DNA from: Limnohabitans sp. B9-3
Lineage (GTDB): Bacteria > Pseudomonadota > Gammaproteobacteria > Burkholderiales > Burkholderiaceae_C
Assembly (NCBI RefSeq): GCF_002778325.1
Contig: NZ_NESI01000002.1
Location: 124,001-188,000 of the forward strand
Reading direction: 5' to 3'
Length of the DNA stretch: 64,000 nt
Below the pieces are notes generated by a model. That model made no database searches. It saw only the letters and a list, made by a program, of their open reading frames with translations, and was not told the origin of the DNA. Each line of letters starts with the position of its first letter. Position 1 is the stretch's first letter. Of this stretch, positions 35,531 through 46,027 are shown piece after piece. The position numbers and the translations under genes are program-made.

Positions 35531-36820
35531 ATGATGTTGAATGCACTGATTCTGATTTTCATCATTACTTATGCGGCCATTGCCTTTGAGCACTCGCTAA
35601 AAATTAACAAATCGGCTTCCGCTTTGTTGGGCGCAGGTTTGTTATGGACCTTATACGCCGTCAACACGGGCGACGCGCATCTGGTGGGCGAACATCTGAA
35701 CGAGTCGCTTGTCAGCACAGCACAAATCGTGTTCTTTCTAATGGGCGCGATGGCGATTGTGGAGGTGGTGGATGCGCACCAAGGGTTTGAGGTCATCACG
35801 TCGCGCATTCAAACCACGAAGCTATCCAGCCTGATGTGGCTCGTTGGGTTTGTGACGTTTTTCTTGAGTTCGATCTTGGACAACTTGACCACCACCATCG
35901 TGATGGTTTCCTTGATGAAGAAGCTGCTAGAAAAACGCGATGACCGATTGTTCTTCGCAGGCATCATCGTGATCGCTGCCAATGCGGGCGGCGCTTGGTC
36001 GCCCATTGGCGACGTCACAACCACCATGCTGTGGATTGGTGGCCAGATCACTGCGGTCGAAATTATCAAAGGCTTGTTCTTGCCATCGTTGGTGAACTTG
36101 CTGGTTCCCTTGGTCGTCACGAGCTTTTGGTTGAAAGGACAACAGGTAGTGTCACCCGTTGCCCAGACTTTGTTGGACACAGAACATCAAACCACAGCGT
36201 TTGAGCGCAATTTGATGTTTTTTTTGGGTTTGGGTATTTTGGTTGCCGTCCCTGCTTTTAAAACATGGACGCATCTTCCACCTTTCATGGGCGTTTTGTT
36301 TGGTTTGGGTGTGCTGTGGTTTGTGGGAGATGTGGTGCATCGTGAAAAACTAAACGAGCACAAGCAGCACCTTTCTTTGACCCACGCTTTGTCGAAAATC
36401 GACATGCCCTCTATTGTTTTCTTTGTCGGTATTTTGTTGTCCGTCGCAACTTTGGAGCACACACACATCTTGTCGAATGTGGCGGCTTGGTTAGATCAAA
36501 CCGTTGGGCGCCAAGATGTGATTGTCATGATCATTGGTTTGGTCAGCGCCATAGTCGATAACGTACCGTTGGTGGCTGCGTCCATGGGGATGTACAGCTT
36601 GGCCCAATACCCCGCAGACAGTTTCTTGTGGGAGTTCTTGGCTTATTGCGCAGGAACTGGAGGGTCGATTCTTATCATTGGTTCCGCTGCTGGTGTGGCC
36701 GCTATGGGCTTAGAGCGCATTGATTTTATTTGGTACGTCAAAAAAATCAGTGGCTTGGCGCTCATGGGCTATTTTGCTGGCGCATTTTTCTACATCGCTG
36801 AATACGCCTTGACACATTGA
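35531..36820 (+). CDS. nhaD: Sodium:proton antiporter, NhaD family
   Basis: A 429-residue membrane protein with about 12 hydrophobic segments. FFLSSILDNLTTTIVMVSLM and GAWSPIGDVTTTMLWIG are the NhaD/ion-transporter hallmarks, with Asp residues likely in sodium binding; ISAIVDNVPLVAAS-like SAIVDNVPLVAASMGMY repeats the motif in the second half. It exports sodium in exchange for protons, which would also sustain the sodium gradient used by the TRAP carrier. The ribosome-binding site is AAGGAAA. Confidence 0.92.
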   Translation: MMLNALILIFIITYAAIAFEHSLKINKSASALLGAGLLWTLYAVNTGDAHLVGEHLNESLVSTAQIVFFLMGAMAIVEVVDAHQGFEVITSRIQTTKLSSLMWLVGFVTFFLSSILDNLTTTIVMVSLMKKLLEKRDDRLFFAGIIVIAANAGGAWSPIGDVTTTMLWIGGQITAVEIIKGLFLPSLVNLLVPLVVTSFWLKGQQVVSPVAQTLLDTEHQTTAFERNLMFFLGLGILVAVPAFKTWTHLPPFMGVLFGLGVLWFVGDVVHREKLNEHKQHLSLTHALSKIDMPSIVFFVGILLSVATLEHTHILSNVAAWLDQTVGRQDVIVMIIGLVSAIVDNVPLVAASMGMYSLAQYPADSFLWEFLAYCAGTGGSILIIGSAAGVAAMGLERIDFIWYVKKISGLALMGYFAGAFFYIAEYALTH

Positions 36821-36838
36821 CGCATTGAAAGTATTTCT

Positions 36839-37813
36839 ATGAAACCCAAAATCATCGTTGCCCGTCCCATTTTTGAAGAAGTGTTAACGCGCTTGCGCGA
36901 GCACTTTGACGTGACCGACAACCAAGCCGATACAGCCTGGACCAAGGCGTCGTGGACGCAAGCGCTGTCGCAGCATGCTGGCGCGCTCACCACGGGTTCT
37001 GACCCTGTGGATGCAGAGGTGCTCAAGGCTTGCCCCAGTGTGAAAGCTGTGGCAAACATGGCCGTGGGCTACAACAACTTTGACGTGCCCGCCATGACGG
37101 CTCACGGTGTGCAAGCCAGCAACACGCCCGATGTGTTGACCGAGACCACCGCTGATTTCGGCTTTGCGTTGCTGATGGCCACCGCTCGCCGCTTAACCGA
37201 GAGCGAACATTACTTGCGTCGCGGTGAGTGGACGCAATGGCGCTACGACATGTTTGCGGGCGCGGAAGTGCACGGCAGCACCTTGGGCATTTTGGGCATG
37301 GGCCGCATTGGCCAAGGCATCGCCAAGCGCGGTGCACATGGTTTTGGCATGAAGGTGATTTATCACAACCGCTCGCGCCTTAGCCCCGAACTCGAAACCC
37401 AATGCGGCGCAACTTACGTGAGCAAAGAAGAGCTGCTGCGCAGCGCTGACCACGTGATGTTGGTCGTGCCTTACAGCGCGGCTTCGCACCACACCATTGG
37501 TGCGGCAGAGTTGGCGCAGATGAAGCCCACAGCCACTTTGGTCAACATCGCACGCGGTGGCATCGTGGACGATGCAGCGTTGGCTGTTGCGTTGCGTGAG
37601 CGTCGCATTGCGGCCGCCGGTTTGGATGTGTTTGAGGGCGAGCCCAAAGTGCACCCCGATTTGTTGACCGTGCCCAACATCGTGCTGACGCCTCACATTG
37701 CCAGTGCGTCGATCGCCACGCGCATGGCCATGGCCAACTTAGCGGCTGACAACTTGATCAGCTATTTCACGCAAGGCAAACCGCTGACGCCGCTCAACAC
37801 AGTTGGCGCGTGA
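36839..37813 (+). CDS. D-2-hydroxyacid dehydrogenase (glyoxylate/hydroxypyruvate reductase type)
   Basis: A 324-residue NAD(P)-dependent enzyme. The Rossmann loop is LGILGMGRIGQGIAKR, and the catalytic Arg (LVNIARGGIVDDAAL), Glu (FEGEP) and His (LTPHIASAS) are present. It probably reduces glyoxylate or hydroxypyruvate. The stop TGA overlaps the rmuC start (TGATG). Confidence 0.92.
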   Translation: MKPKIIVARPIFEEVLTRLREHFDVTDNQADTAWTKASWTQALSQHAGALTTGSDPVDAEVLKACPSVKAVANMAVGYNNFDVPAMTAHGVQASNTPDVLTETTADFGFALLMATARRLTESEHYLRRGEWTQWRYDMFAGAEVHGSTLGILGMGRIGQGIAKRGAHGFGMKVIYHNRSRLSPELETQCGATYVSKEELLRSADHVMLVVPYSAASHHTIGAAELAQMKPTATLVNIARGGIVDDAALAVALRERRIAAAGLDVFEGEPKVHPDLLTVPNIVLTPHIASASIATRMAMANLAADNLISYFTQGKPLTPLNTVGA

Positions 37814-39087
37814 TGGAAGTTTGGATTGCCGTATGCATTGGCTTGGTCAATGCATTGCTGTTGGTGGTGTTGCTGAGACGCTCGGGTTCAGGCAACCAAG
37901 ACGATGCGCAATCACAAGCACTGGCGCAATCTTTGGCGTTGCAACAAAGCATGCTGAATGTGCAAGACAAGCTGGAGCGTGTGGAGCGGGAGTTGCGTTT
38001 TGAGATCACCGAATCATCGCGTGGTGGGCGGCAAGAGCTGACGCAAACCTTGGCCAGCTTTCAGCAAAGCCAAGTTCAGCAACTGAGTTTGATGCAAACC
38101 ACCATCAGCGACACCTTGAACCAACAGTTGCAGCAATTGCAAAAGAGCAACGCTGACAAGCTGGATGAAATGCGTCGTACGGTCGACGAAAAGCTGCAGA
38201 CCACCTTGGAGAAGCGCTTGTCCGAGAGCTTCAAGCAGGTGGCCGAGCGCTTAGAGCAAGTGCACAACGGCTTGGGGCAAATGCAAAAACTCGCCGATGG
38301 TGTGGGCAGCTTGCAACGCGTGCTGACCAACGTCAAAACACGAGGGATGTTTGGCGAGGTGCAACTCGAAGCCCTGTTGGAGCAAGTATTGACGGTGGAG
38401 CAATACGCCAAACAGGTCGAGACCAAACCCCGCAGCAACCAGCGCGTGGATTTTGCGATTCGCTTTCCGGGCCGTGGCGGCGCAGACGGTGAGCCCGTTT
38501 GGCTCCCCATTGACGCCAAGTTCCCGCGTGAAGACTACGAGCGCTTGTTGGACGCTCATGACCGCGCCGATGCCGTGGCGGCAGAGGTGTCTGCCAAGGC
38601 CTTGGAGACGCGTATTCGCACCGAGGCCAAGAGCATTGCCGAGAGCTATTTGGCACCGCCACACACCACCGACTTCGCGATTTTATTTTTGCCCATCGAA
38701 GGGCTGTATGCCGAGGTGCTGCGTCGCCCCGGTTTGATGGACAGTTTGCAGCGCGATTACCGCGTCACCTTGGCGGGCCCAACCACCTTGTTGGCGATGC
38801 TCAACAGTTTGCACATGGGTTTTCGCACCTTGGCGCTGGAACAACAAGCCTCTGAAGTGTGGAAGGTGTTGGGCGCGGTTAAAACCGAGTTCGAGCGCTA
38901 TGGCGATTGGGTTGAGAAGGTGCGCGAGCAAGTGCAAAAAGCGGCAGACACCTTGGACCGTGCCGACACACGCAGTCGCCAAATGCGCCGTGCGTTGAAA
39001 AACGTGGAGGCCTTGCCCGACGCGGAGGCGCAAGCGCTGTTGCCTAAGTTTGACGAGGCCTTGGATGACTCGGATGCCCAAGTGTGA
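37813..39087 (+). CDS. rmuC: DNA recombination protein RmuC
   Basis: A 424-residue protein with an N-terminal membrane helix, a long coiled coil (about 35-160) and the RmuC nuclease-like domain containing RGMFGEVQLEALLEQVL and WLPIDAKFPREDYERL. RmuC limits recombination at inverted repeats in E. coli. ATG 37813 is preferred to the GTG three bases before it. The stop overlaps the MFS start. Confidence 0.94.
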   Translation: MEVWIAVCIGLVNALLLVVLLRRSGSGNQDDAQSQALAQSLALQQSMLNVQDKLERVERELRFEITESSRGGRQELTQTLASFQQSQVQQLSLMQTTISDTLNQQLQQLQKSNADKLDEMRRTVDEKLQTTLEKRLSESFKQVAERLEQVHNGLGQMQKLADGVGSLQRVLTNVKTRGMFGEVQLEALLEQVLTVEQYAKQVETKPRSNQRVDFAIRFPGRGGADGEPVWLPIDAKFPREDYERLLDAHDRADAVAAEVSAKALETRIRTEAKSIAESYLAPPHTTDFAILFLPIEGLYAEVLRRPGLMDSLQRDYRVTLAGPTTLLAMLNSLHMGFRTLALEQQASEVWKVLGAVKTEFERYGDWVEKVREQVQKAADTLDRADTRSRQMRRALKNVEALPDAEAQALLPKFDEALDDSDAQV

Positions 39088-40235
39088 AGCGTGAACTCAC
39101 ACTTTTAATTGTGGGGCAAATTTGTTTGCATGCCTGTATGGCCGGCATGCGGATGGCAGCGCCCCTGATGGCCTTGCGCAGTGGTCAAAGCGAGGCTGCT
39201 GTGGGCGTGCTGTTGGCCATGTTCGCCTTGACCCAAGTGTTCTTGGCCTTGCCAGCAGGGCGTTATGCCGATGTTCACGGGCTCAAGCGACCTGTCATGT
39301 GGAGCGTGTTGATGGCATTCACAGGGGCTGGCATGGCTGCTTTGTGGCCGATTTTTCCGGTCTTGTGTTTCAGCGCCTTGTTGACTGGCGGGGCTACGGG
39401 CGGGGCCATCATCGCGCTGCAACGTCATGTGGGTCGGGCGGCAAGGGATACCGCGCAGATGAAGCAGGCTTTCAGTTGGCTGTCGATTGGGCCCGCGTTT
39501 TCTAACTTCATCGGGCCCTTCACAGCAGGCCTGTTGATTGACCACGCCAGTTTTCAATGGGCGTATGCGGCGATGGCCGTGTTGCCACTTTTGGGGTGGT
39601 TGTGCATTCGCCATGCACGAGAGTTGCCCCCTTTGGTCAAACCTGAGGGCCATGAAAAAAACCGCGCATGGGACTTGCTGAACGACCTGATGTTTCGCCG
39701 TATGTTGATGGTGAACTGGTTTTTGTCAGCTTGCTGGGACGTGCACACGTTCGTCGTGCCCATCTTGGGCCATGAGCGAGGCTTGAGTGCGTCAGCCATT
39801 GGCTCCATTCTGGGTGGTTTTGCCATAGCCGCTGCGCTGATTCGCATGTTGTTACCGATCTTGGCTGCCCGCCTGCAAGAGTGGCACGTGATTACGGCGG
39901 CCATGCTGGTTACGGCGGCTTTGCTGGGAATTTATCCCCTCATGCACACGGCTTGGACCATGGGCGTTTGCTCTGTGATGTTAGGGCTGTCATTGGGCTC
40001 GGTGCAGCCGATGCTGATGAGTACGTTGCATCAAATCACCCCCGAGCACCGTCATGGAGAGGCGTTGGGTTTGCGCTTGATGGGCATCAACGCGTCCAGC
40101 GTGCTGATGCCGATTTTGTTTGGTGCAGCCGGTACGGTGATCGGCATTGGTGGCGTGTTTTGGTGCGTCTCCGCCGTCGTGGGCTTGGGCTCACGCAGTG
40201 CGTATTTACTCAGAGTTGGTAAAAAGCACGAATGA
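39084..40235 (+). CDS. MFS transporter
   Basis: A 383-residue carrier with about 12 hydrophobic segments and the loop motif LPAGRYADVHGLKRP between segments 2 and 3. GTG 39084 overlaps the rmuC stop. The substrate is unknown; the fold suggests drug or metabolite efflux. Its last 26 bp overlap the 3' end of the convergent LOG gene. Confidence 0.87.
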   Translation: MKRELTLLIVGQICLHACMAGMRMAAPLMALRSGQSEAAVGVLLAMFALTQVFLALPAGRYADVHGLKRPVMWSVLMAFTGAGMAALWPIFPVLCFSALLTGGATGGAIIALQRHVGRAARDTAQMKQAFSWLSIGPAFSNFIGPFTAGLLIDHASFQWAYAAMAVLPLLGWLCIRHARELPPLVKPEGHEKNRAWDLLNDLMFRRMLMVNWFLSACWDVHTFVVPILGHERGLSASAIGSILGGFAIAAALIRMLLPILAARLQEWHVITAAMLVTAALLGIYPLMHTAWTMGVCSVMLGLSLGSVQPMLMSTLHQITPEHRHGEALGLRLMGINASSVLMPILFGAAGTVIGIGGVFWCVSAVVGLGSRSAYLLRVGKKHE

Positions 40236-41073
40236 CGTTCCAAGCGTCGTCCACACTGTCGACGTACTTGAACAATTTCAAATCTTCGGCGGCAATGGCG
40301 CCTTCTTCCACCAAGACTTCTGGGTTGAACAAGCGTTTCCAGTAGTCAGACCCAAACAGCACGATGGGCACGGGTTTGACTTTTTTGCACTGAATCAAGG
40401 TGAGGGTTTCAAACAACTCGTCCAGTGTGCCAAAGCCACCCGGGAACGCTACCAAGGCTTTGGCTCGCATCATGAAGTGCATTTTGCGCAATGCGAAGTA
40501 ATGAAACTTGAAGCTCAAACCGTCGGTGATGTAAGGGTTGGGGTTTTGTTCGTGGGGCAGCGCGATGTTGAGCCCGACGCTGATGCCACCCGCTTCATGG
40601 GCGCCTCGGTTGGCTGCTTCCATGATGCCGGGTCCGCCGCCCGTGCACACAAACAACTTGTGTTCCGCATGCTGATCCATGCTGTAGCGTGTGATGATGC
40701 TTCCAAGTTGACGGGCTTGCTCGTAGAAGTGTGCATTGCGCACCAAGGTTTGCGCACGCTGGAGCGCTTGGGCATCGCCTGAGGCTTGGGCCTTGTCGAG
40801 TTCGGCTTGCGCCGTGTCTTGGCTGCGAAAACGCGCGCTGCCAAACACCACCACGGTGTGCTCAATGCCATGGTCTTGCTGCGCCAGATCGGGTTTGAGC
40901 ATTTCCAGCTGAAACCGAATGCCGCGTGTTTCGCGACGCATTAAAAACTCAGGATCTGCAAAAGCCAGTCGGTTGGACTGGGGGCGCAATCCGTCGCCAT
41001 TGTCGTGTTGTGCCTTGAGGGTCTCCCAAGCTTCGGAGAGATTTTTATCGTGTGGGTTAAGTGTGCCGTCCAT
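40210..41073 (-). CDS. LOG family protein (TIGR00730-like)
   Basis: A 287-residue protein with the two family motifs GGGPGIMEAANRGA (145-158) and PGGFGTLDEL (211-220), the nucleotide-phosphate-binding site of cytokinin-activating phosphoribohydrolases (LOG) and of the lysine-decarboxylase-annotated relatives. The expected reaction is removal of ribose 5-phosphate from a nucleoside monophosphate. It is longer than plant-type LOG (about 190-215), with an extra N-terminal helical part. Confidence 0.9.
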   Translation of the reverse strand: MDGTLNPHDKNLSEAWETLKAQHDNGDGLRPQSNRLAFADPEFLMRRETRGIRFQLEMLKPDLAQQDHGIEHTVVVFGSARFRSQDTAQAELDKAQASGDAQALQRAQTLVRNAHFYEQARQLGSIITRYSMDQHAEHKLFVCTGGGPGIMEAANRGAHEAGGISVGLNIALPHEQNPNPYITDGLSFKFHYFALRKMHFMMRAKALVAFPGGFGTLDELFETLTLIQCKKVKPVPIVLFGSDYWKRLFNPEVLVEEGAIAAEDLKLFKYVDSVDDAWNVIRAFYQL

Positions 41074-41108
41074 GTGTGGATGTTAATGGCAGGTCACGTT
41101 GCACCATG

Positions 41109-41133
41109 AAAAAAGGCCCCCGCAGGAGCCTTT
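41109..41133 (-). terminator. Intrinsic terminator after efp
   Basis: Read leftward: AAAGGCTCC (41133-41125), a 4-base loop, GGGGCCTTT (41120-41112) and a T run to 41109. It follows the efp stop by 22 bp. Confidence 0.82.
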
Positions 41134-41154
41134 GATTTGCTAAGCATTGAAGGC

Positions 41155-41709
41155 TTAGACGCGTTTGCGGTATTCGCCGGTGCGTGTGTCCACTTCGATC
41201 TTGTCGCCTTGAGCCACAAACAAGGGCACAGCCACTTCGAAGCCAGTTGCGATCTTGGCGGGCTTCAACACTTTGCCTGAGGTGTCGCCTTTGACAGCGG
41301 GCTCAGTCCAAGTGATTTCGCGCACGACGTTGGTGGGCAATTCGACAGAAATAGCCTTCTCGTCGTAGAACACCACTTCGAGTTCCATGCCGTCTTCGAG
41401 GTAGTTCAGGGCGTCGCCCATGTTGCTGGCTTCGACTTCGTATTGGTTGAAGTCAGCGTCCATGCACACATACATGGGGTCAGCAAAGTACGAGTAGGTG
41501 CAATCTTTCTTGTCCAAGATGACTTGGTCCATCTTGTCGTCGGCCTTGAACACCACTTCGGTGCCGAAGTTGGCGATCAGGCTTTTGAGCTTCATGCGAA
41601 CGGTGGATGAGCCACGACCGCCGCGTTGGTATTCGGTGCGCAGGACGACCATAGGGTCTTTGCCGTGCATGATGACGTTACCGACGCGGATTTCTTGAGC
41701 GGTTTTCAT
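41155..41709 (-). CDS. efp: Elongation factor P
   Basis: A 184-residue three-domain translation factor that relieves ribosome stalling at polyproline. The tip of domain I reads YQRGGRGSS with Arg32 where E. coli has the modified Lys34. This is the EF-P type rhamnosylated on Arg32 by EarP. The earP gene lies directly upstream on the same strand (75 bp gap), as in other betaproteobacteria. The C-terminus RTGEYRKRV is normal. Confidence 0.98.
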   Translation of the reverse strand: MKTAQEIRVGNVIMHGKDPMVVLRTEYQRGGRGSSTVRMKLKSLIANFGTEVVFKADDKMDQVILDKKDCTYSYFADPMYVCMDADFNQYEVEASNMGDALNYLEDGMELEVVFYDEKAISVELPTNVVREITWTEPAVKGDTSGKVLKPAKIATGFEVAVPLFVAQGDKIEVDTRTGEYRKRV

Positions 41710-41784
41710 AGTGTGTTGGTGTCTTGTGTTTGTGAAAATGGCCCGTACAGCTCAAGCTGCACTGGGTTCGCATAGCCCGCTATT

Positions 41785-42894
41785 TTAGCGTTTTTGAGCG
41801 ACAAACCCGATCAGCTGCGTGCTTAAGTCGCTTTGGGTTTGTAAAAGCTGTTGTGTTCGTGTACTCCAAGCCTGCCAAACGGCCAAATCTGAAGGAGTCC
41901 AAGCTGGCCGTTCAGCCTCTGAGCGCCCATTCCAAACGTTGTGAACCTGTTGCAAGGTCTGAGGTATTTGCAAGGCTTGATAAAAGGCTTGCAATTTGTC
42001 GTGGTGCGCCAAGTCGTCTTGTGGGTAGATGTGCCACACAAAAGGTTTGCCGGCCCACAGGGCGCGCACCAAGGAGTCTTCGCCACGCACAAAGTTCAGG
42101 TCGCAGGCCCACAGCAAATGGTCAAACTCGGTTTGGCTCAGATAGGGCAGTTGGCTGATGTGTAACCGGCCTGTGCCGTGGGTGGGCATGTTCAGCGCTT
42201 GGGTGGCCGCTGCCACGGCTGCACTGGGTCGGCCTTGGGTTACCAGCAGGCGCGTGGACTGATCCGCTTGGCTGAGCCCTTGTAGCACTTCGGGCAAGGC
42301 CACTGGCTCGTAACAAAACAGACTGATGAGCTGTTCGTGGGCCCCAATGGGTTTGTCCAAAGGCAGTGCTTTGAGCCATGCGGCACGGTCAAACGCGGCT
42401 TGTCGATTCTGCAGATGTGGCTCGCGCAGCAAACCGCCTGTGTCTGGCGTGAAGCCCGGAAAGTAAAACCACTTGGTCGTGCCGCGTGCAGGACCGCTCA
42501 TCACGGGCGAGGCCAAGCCGTGAGAGCGGGCCACGTAGGCCTCGGCGCTCAGGTATTCGAGGTTGATCCAAACAGGCACTGTGCCTCGCACCATTAGGGC
42601 TTGAAACGCTTCTGGCAACTCACAGCCAAAGGCTTCTACGACGACATTGCCCACTGCAAATGCGGGGTCTTGAGCGAATGCCTGTAGCGCTGCATCGTTG
42701 GGCCATGTACGTACCTCCACGCCTGTGTAGTTTTGCGGAGCCATCCAAGCGAGGGCAGAGGCGTCGTCGACCCAAAGGCGCACGGACTGTCCGCGCTGGG
42801 CTAGGTCTGCGGACAAGCGCCAACACACACCAAGGTCGCCGTGGTTATCGATGACGCGACAAAAAATATCCCACGTCAGAGCGGTCGTGATCAT
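41785..42894 (-). CDS. earP: EF-P arginine rhamnosyltransferase
   Basis: A 369-residue glycosyltransferase that transfers rhamnose from dTDP-rhamnose to Arg32 of EF-P. The N-terminus [20 protein letters not shown] contains the Asp16/Asp20 pair that corresponds to the catalytic aspartates of EarP. The C-terminal part has the nucleotide-sugar site around [26 protein letters not shown] 42894 is chosen; a longer reading to 42963 would run into uvrC. It is divergent from uvrC with 67 bp between. Confidence 0.95.
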   Translation of the reverse strand: MITTALTWDIFCRVIDNHGDLGVCWRLSADLAQRGQSVRLWVDDASALAWMAPQNYTGVEVRTWPNDAALQAFAQDPAFAVGNVVVEAFGCELPEAFQALMVRGTVPVWINLEYLSAEAYVARSHGLASPVMSGPARGTTKWFYFPGFTPDTGGLLREPHLQNRQAAFDRAAWLKALPLDKPIGAHEQLISLFCYEPVALPEVLQGLSQADQSTRLLVTQGRPSAAVAAATQALNMPTHGTGRLHISQLPYLSQTEFDHLLWACDLNFVRGEDSLVRALWAGKPFVWHIYPQDDLAHHDKLQAFYQALQIPQTLQQVHNVWNGRSEAERPAWTPSDLAVWQAWSTRTQQLLQTQSDLSTQLIGFVAQKR

Positions 42895-42961
42895 GGTGGG
42901 TGTGCCGGGGGTTAATGCAGATGGGCTGAGTTTCACGCCACAGATTGTCCACAATACGGGC

Positions 42962-44989
42962 ATGCCTCAAACTCCTCCAGACGCCTCGCCAGAAGAACAA
43001 CCAAGCAGCAAGCCTGCTGAGGCGACGCACCCCGTGTCGCAAGCCACCACAGAAAAAGCTGCCTCACGTCACGCTCCTGAGCTGTTAGAGCTGGTAGCCA
43101 GTTTGCCCGCGTTGCCCGGCGTTTACCGCTACTTTGATGCGCAGGACCAAGTGCTGTATGTGGGCAAGGCCAACAGCTTGAAGAAGCGGGTGTCGAGCTA
43201 TTTCCAAAAAGACCACGGCGGCACGCGCATTGGTCACATGGTGACCAAGATTGTGCGCATGGAAACCACGGTGGTGCGCTCGGAGGCTGAAGCGCTGCTG
43301 CTGGAAAACAACCTCATCAAAACGCTCAAGCCCAAGTACAACATCTTGTTTCGGGACGACAAGAGTTACCCGTATTTGAAGATGACGCGTGGCGTGCCAG
43401 TGAAGATCCCTGAGGCTGCAAAGCTGGCTGCATCGCCCCTCGCCTTGACCAACCCAAGCACGGCCAATCCATTGAGCGTGAACCCCCAACAAGTGCCCCG
43501 CGTCGTGTACTACCGAGGTGCGGTCGACAAACGCCACGACTACTTTGGCCCTTACCCCAGCGTGTGGGCCGTGCGCGAAGCCATTCAGTTGCTGCAAAAG
43601 GTGTTTCGCTTGCGCACCTGTGAAGACACGGTGTTCAACAATCGTACGCGCCCATGTTTGCTTTATCAAATCAAACGTTGCTCGGGGCCGTGTGTGGGTC
43701 TGATCTCCGTGCTTGATTACCAGCGCGATGTGGACAGCGCCATGCGTTTGCTGCGCGGCGAAACGCAAGAGGTCATGTCTAACGTCGAATCGCGCATGAT
43801 GGCGCATGCTGAGAGGTTGGAGTTTGAGCAAGCCGCTGAGTTGCGCAACCAAATGAGCGCGCTCTCCAAAGTGCTGCACCAGCAAGCGGTGGACACCGTG
43901 GGCGATCAGGACGTGGACATCCTGGCTGTCAAAGTGCAGGGCGGCAAAGCTTGCGTTAACTTGGCCATGGTGCGCGGCGGTCGCCATTTGGGTGACCGGC
44001 CATATTTCCCTGTGCATGTGGACGACGCCGAGCCTGCCGAAGTGTTGGAAGCGTTTTTGAGCCAGCACTATTTGGATGTGCCTGTGCCCCCCGCACTCAT
44101 TACCAGCCACGCGGTGGACAAAGAACTGCTGCAAGCGTTGATCGATCAAACGGGTGTGAAGATCACTGCTGTGCACAACCCGCGCGAGCAGCGTCGCGTG
44201 TGGTTAGAAATGGCGCAACAAAACGCTGATATTCAACTGGCCCGCTTGTTAGCCGAAGAAGGCTCGCAACAAGCGCGCACGCGTGCCTTGGTGGATGCGC
44301 TCGATTTAGCGCCAGAAGATTTAGAACAGTTTCGCGTGGAGTGTTTTGACATTTCGCACACCTCGGGCGAGTCCACGCAGGCTTCGTGTGTGGTGTTCCA
44401 TCACCACAAAATGCAGAGCGCGGAATACCGCCGTTACAACATCGAAGGCATCACGGGCGGCGACGACTACGCGGCCATGCGCCAAGTGCTGGTGCGTCGC
44501 TACAGCAAGCTGGCCGAGGCCGTGCGTGCGGGCGAGGGCAAGCTGCCTGACCTTGTGCTGATCGACGGCGGCAAAGGCCAAGTGAGCATGGCGCGTGAGG
44601 TGTTCGAGTCGCTCGGGCTCGACCTGTCGCGCATCGTCGGCGTGGAGAAAGGCGAGGGCCGCAAAGTGGGCCTGGAAGAGCTGGTGTTTGCTGATGGTCG
44701 CGAGAAGGTGTACCTCGGCCGTGATTCGGCAGCGTTGATGTTGGTTGCGCAAATTCGCGACGAGGCCCACCGCTTTGCCATCACGGGTATGCGTGCCGCG
44801 CGCGCCAAAGTGCGCGTGGGTGGCAGCAAGCTCGAAGAAATTCCGGGAGTTGGCCCCAAGAAACGCGCCAAGTTGCTGCAACGCTTTGGCGGCGCACGTG
44901 GCGTTGGAGATGCCAGCGTGCAAGACCTGTGCACCGTGGAAGGTATCTCCGAAGACTTGGCACAAACGATTTACAACGCCCTACGTTGA
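42962..44989 (+). CDS. uvrC: Excinuclease ABC subunit C
   Basis: A 675-residue nucleotide excision repair nuclease that makes both incisions with UvrB. Domains in order: GIY-YIG ([20 protein letters not shown], about 43-120), UVR helix pair ([21 protein letters not shown]), the RNase H-like nuclease ([12 protein letters not shown] with catalytic Asp, VLIDGGKGQ), and a C-terminal helix-hairpin-helix ([17 protein letters not shown]). There is an extra disordered N-terminus of about 40 residues rich in Pro, Glu and Ser. Confidence 0.97.
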   Translation: MPQTPPDASPEEQPSSKPAEATHPVSQATTEKAASRHAPELLELVASLPALPGVYRYFDAQDQVLYVGKANSLKKRVSSYFQKDHGGTRIGHMVTKIVRMETTVVRSEAEALLLENNLIKTLKPKYNILFRDDKSYPYLKMTRGVPVKIPEAAKLAASPLALTNPSTANPLSVNPQQVPRVVYYRGAVDKRHDYFGPYPSVWAVREAIQLLQKVFRLRTCEDTVFNNRTRPCLLYQIKRCSGPCVGLISVLDYQRDVDSAMRLLRGETQEVMSNVESRMMAHAERLEFEQAAELRNQMSALSKVLHQQAVDTVGDQDVDILAVKVQGGKACVNLAMVRGGRHLGDRPYFPVHVDDAEPAEVLEAFLSQHYLDVPVPPALITSHAVDKELLQALIDQTGVKITAVHNPREQRRVWLEMAQQNADIQLARLLAEEGSQQARTRALVDALDLAPEDLEQFRVECFDISHTSGESTQASCVVFHHHKMQSAEYRRYNIEGITGGDDYAAMRQVLVRRYSKLAEAVRAGEGKLPDLVLIDGGKGQVSMAREVFESLGLDLSRIVGVEKGEGRKVGLEELVFADGREKVYLGRDSAALMLVAQIRDEAHRFAITGMRAARAKVRVGGSKLEEIPGVGPKKRAKLLQRFGGARGVGDASVQDLCTVEGISEDLAQTIYNALR

Positions 44990-45008
44990 CCCCATAGAGG
45001 AACAAACG

Positions 45009-45998
45009 ATGAACACATTGAACCGCCGCGACTGGTTGGCACACGCGGGTTTGGCGTCGGCCAGTTGGCTGGCCACCAACGCTTGGGCGCAAAGCACTTG
45101 GCCCAACAAACCCTTGCGTTTGGTCGTGCCCTTTGCGCCAGGCGGAAGCTCTGAAATCGTGGCACGCGCTGTGGCTGCCGAGATGGGCAAGGGCTTGGGA
45201 CAAAGCGTGTTTGTGGACAACAAACCCGGCGGCGCGGGCAACATCGCCATGCAAGAAGTGGCGAATAGCCATGACGAGCACACGCTCGTCCTCGGTCACA
45301 TTGGCACCTTGGCCGTCAACCCGTTCATTTTTGACAAATTGTCTTACGACGCGGCGCATGACTTCACGCCCATCACCTTGGTGTCGAAAGTACCCAGCTT
45401 GTATGTGGTGCACCCTGACTTGCCTGTGAAGAACCTCAAAGAGTTTGTGGCTTACGCCAAGAGCAAACCTGGCCAACTCAATTACGGCACCGCAGGCAAC
45501 GGCAGTGCAGGTCATTTGGCCTTTGAATATTTGAAGATGGTCACCGAGACTTTCGTGTTGCATGTGCCGTACCGTGGCACGGGGCCCATGTTGACGGACT
45601 TGATGGCCGGTCGTTTGCAAGCCAGCGCGGCTGGGGCACCTGCGCTGATTCAGTTCATCAAAGCGGGTAAATTGCGTTGCATCGCCACAGGGTCGAGCAC
45701 GCGTTTGTCGCAATTGCCCGATGTGCCCACTGTCGCAGAGCAAGGTTTCAAAGGCTTTGAGATGACGCAGTGGTATGGCTTGATGGCACCCAGCAAATGG
45801 GCCAAACCCAATTTGGCGAAGCTAGAGTTGGAGGCGGTCAAAGCAGGCCGCAGCGCGCTGGTGAAAGATAAGCTCGCCGCCGACAACGCGTTGGCCATCG
45901 GCAGCACAGGCGCTGAGTTTGACGCGTTCATCAAAACCGAGCAAGCCCGCTGGAAGCAAGTGATTGCGCGGGCGCAAATCAAACCCGAAGGGGTCTGA
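45009..45998 (+). CDS. Bug/TctC-family periplasmic substrate-binding protein (second)
   Basis: A 329-residue receptor. The signal region MNTLNRRDWLAHAGLASASW has an RR-x-x-L arrangement, so export through Tat is likely, with cleavage after AWAQ. The mature part has LRLVVPFAPGGSSE, NKPGGAGN and VPYRGTGPMLTDLMAG, all typical of Bug proteins. Start 45009 follows AGAGGAACAAACG. It is an orphan next to uvrC, and the ligand is unknown. Confidence 0.93.
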   Translation: MNTLNRRDWLAHAGLASASWLATNAWAQSTWPNKPLRLVVPFAPGGSSEIVARAVAAEMGKGLGQSVFVDNKPGGAGNIAMQEVANSHDEHTLVLGHIGTLAVNPFIFDKLSYDAAHDFTPITLVSKVPSLYVVHPDLPVKNLKEFVAYAKSKPGQLNYGTAGNGSAGHLAFEYLKMVTETFVLHVPYRGTGPMLTDLMAGRLQASAAGAPALIQFIKAGKLRCIATGSSTRLSQLPDVPTVAEQGFKGFEMTQWYGLMAPSKWAKPNLAKLELEAVKAGRSALVKDKLAADNALAIGSTGAEFDAFIKTEQARWKQVIARAQIKPEGV

Positions 45999-46009
45999 TT
46001 GGGTGAAGG

Positions 46010-46027
46010 CGCGTCGCTTTCGACGCG
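46010..46027. terminator. Hairpin between the convergent Bug and serB genes
   Basis: CGCGTCG (46010-46016), loop CTTT, CGACGCG (46021-46027), directly beside the serB stop codon. The stem is perfect, but no T tract follows on either strand, so its action as an intrinsic terminator is uncertain. Confidence 0.45.

Noticed and set aside
42895..42963. Longer N-terminus for EarP
   Set aside because: It would run into the start of uvrC and precede the conserved [14 protein letters not shown] start without similarity to the family.
43085..44176. A 363-codon leftward frame antisense to uvrC
   Set aside because: uvrC is complete on the plus strand; the antisense product resembles nothing.
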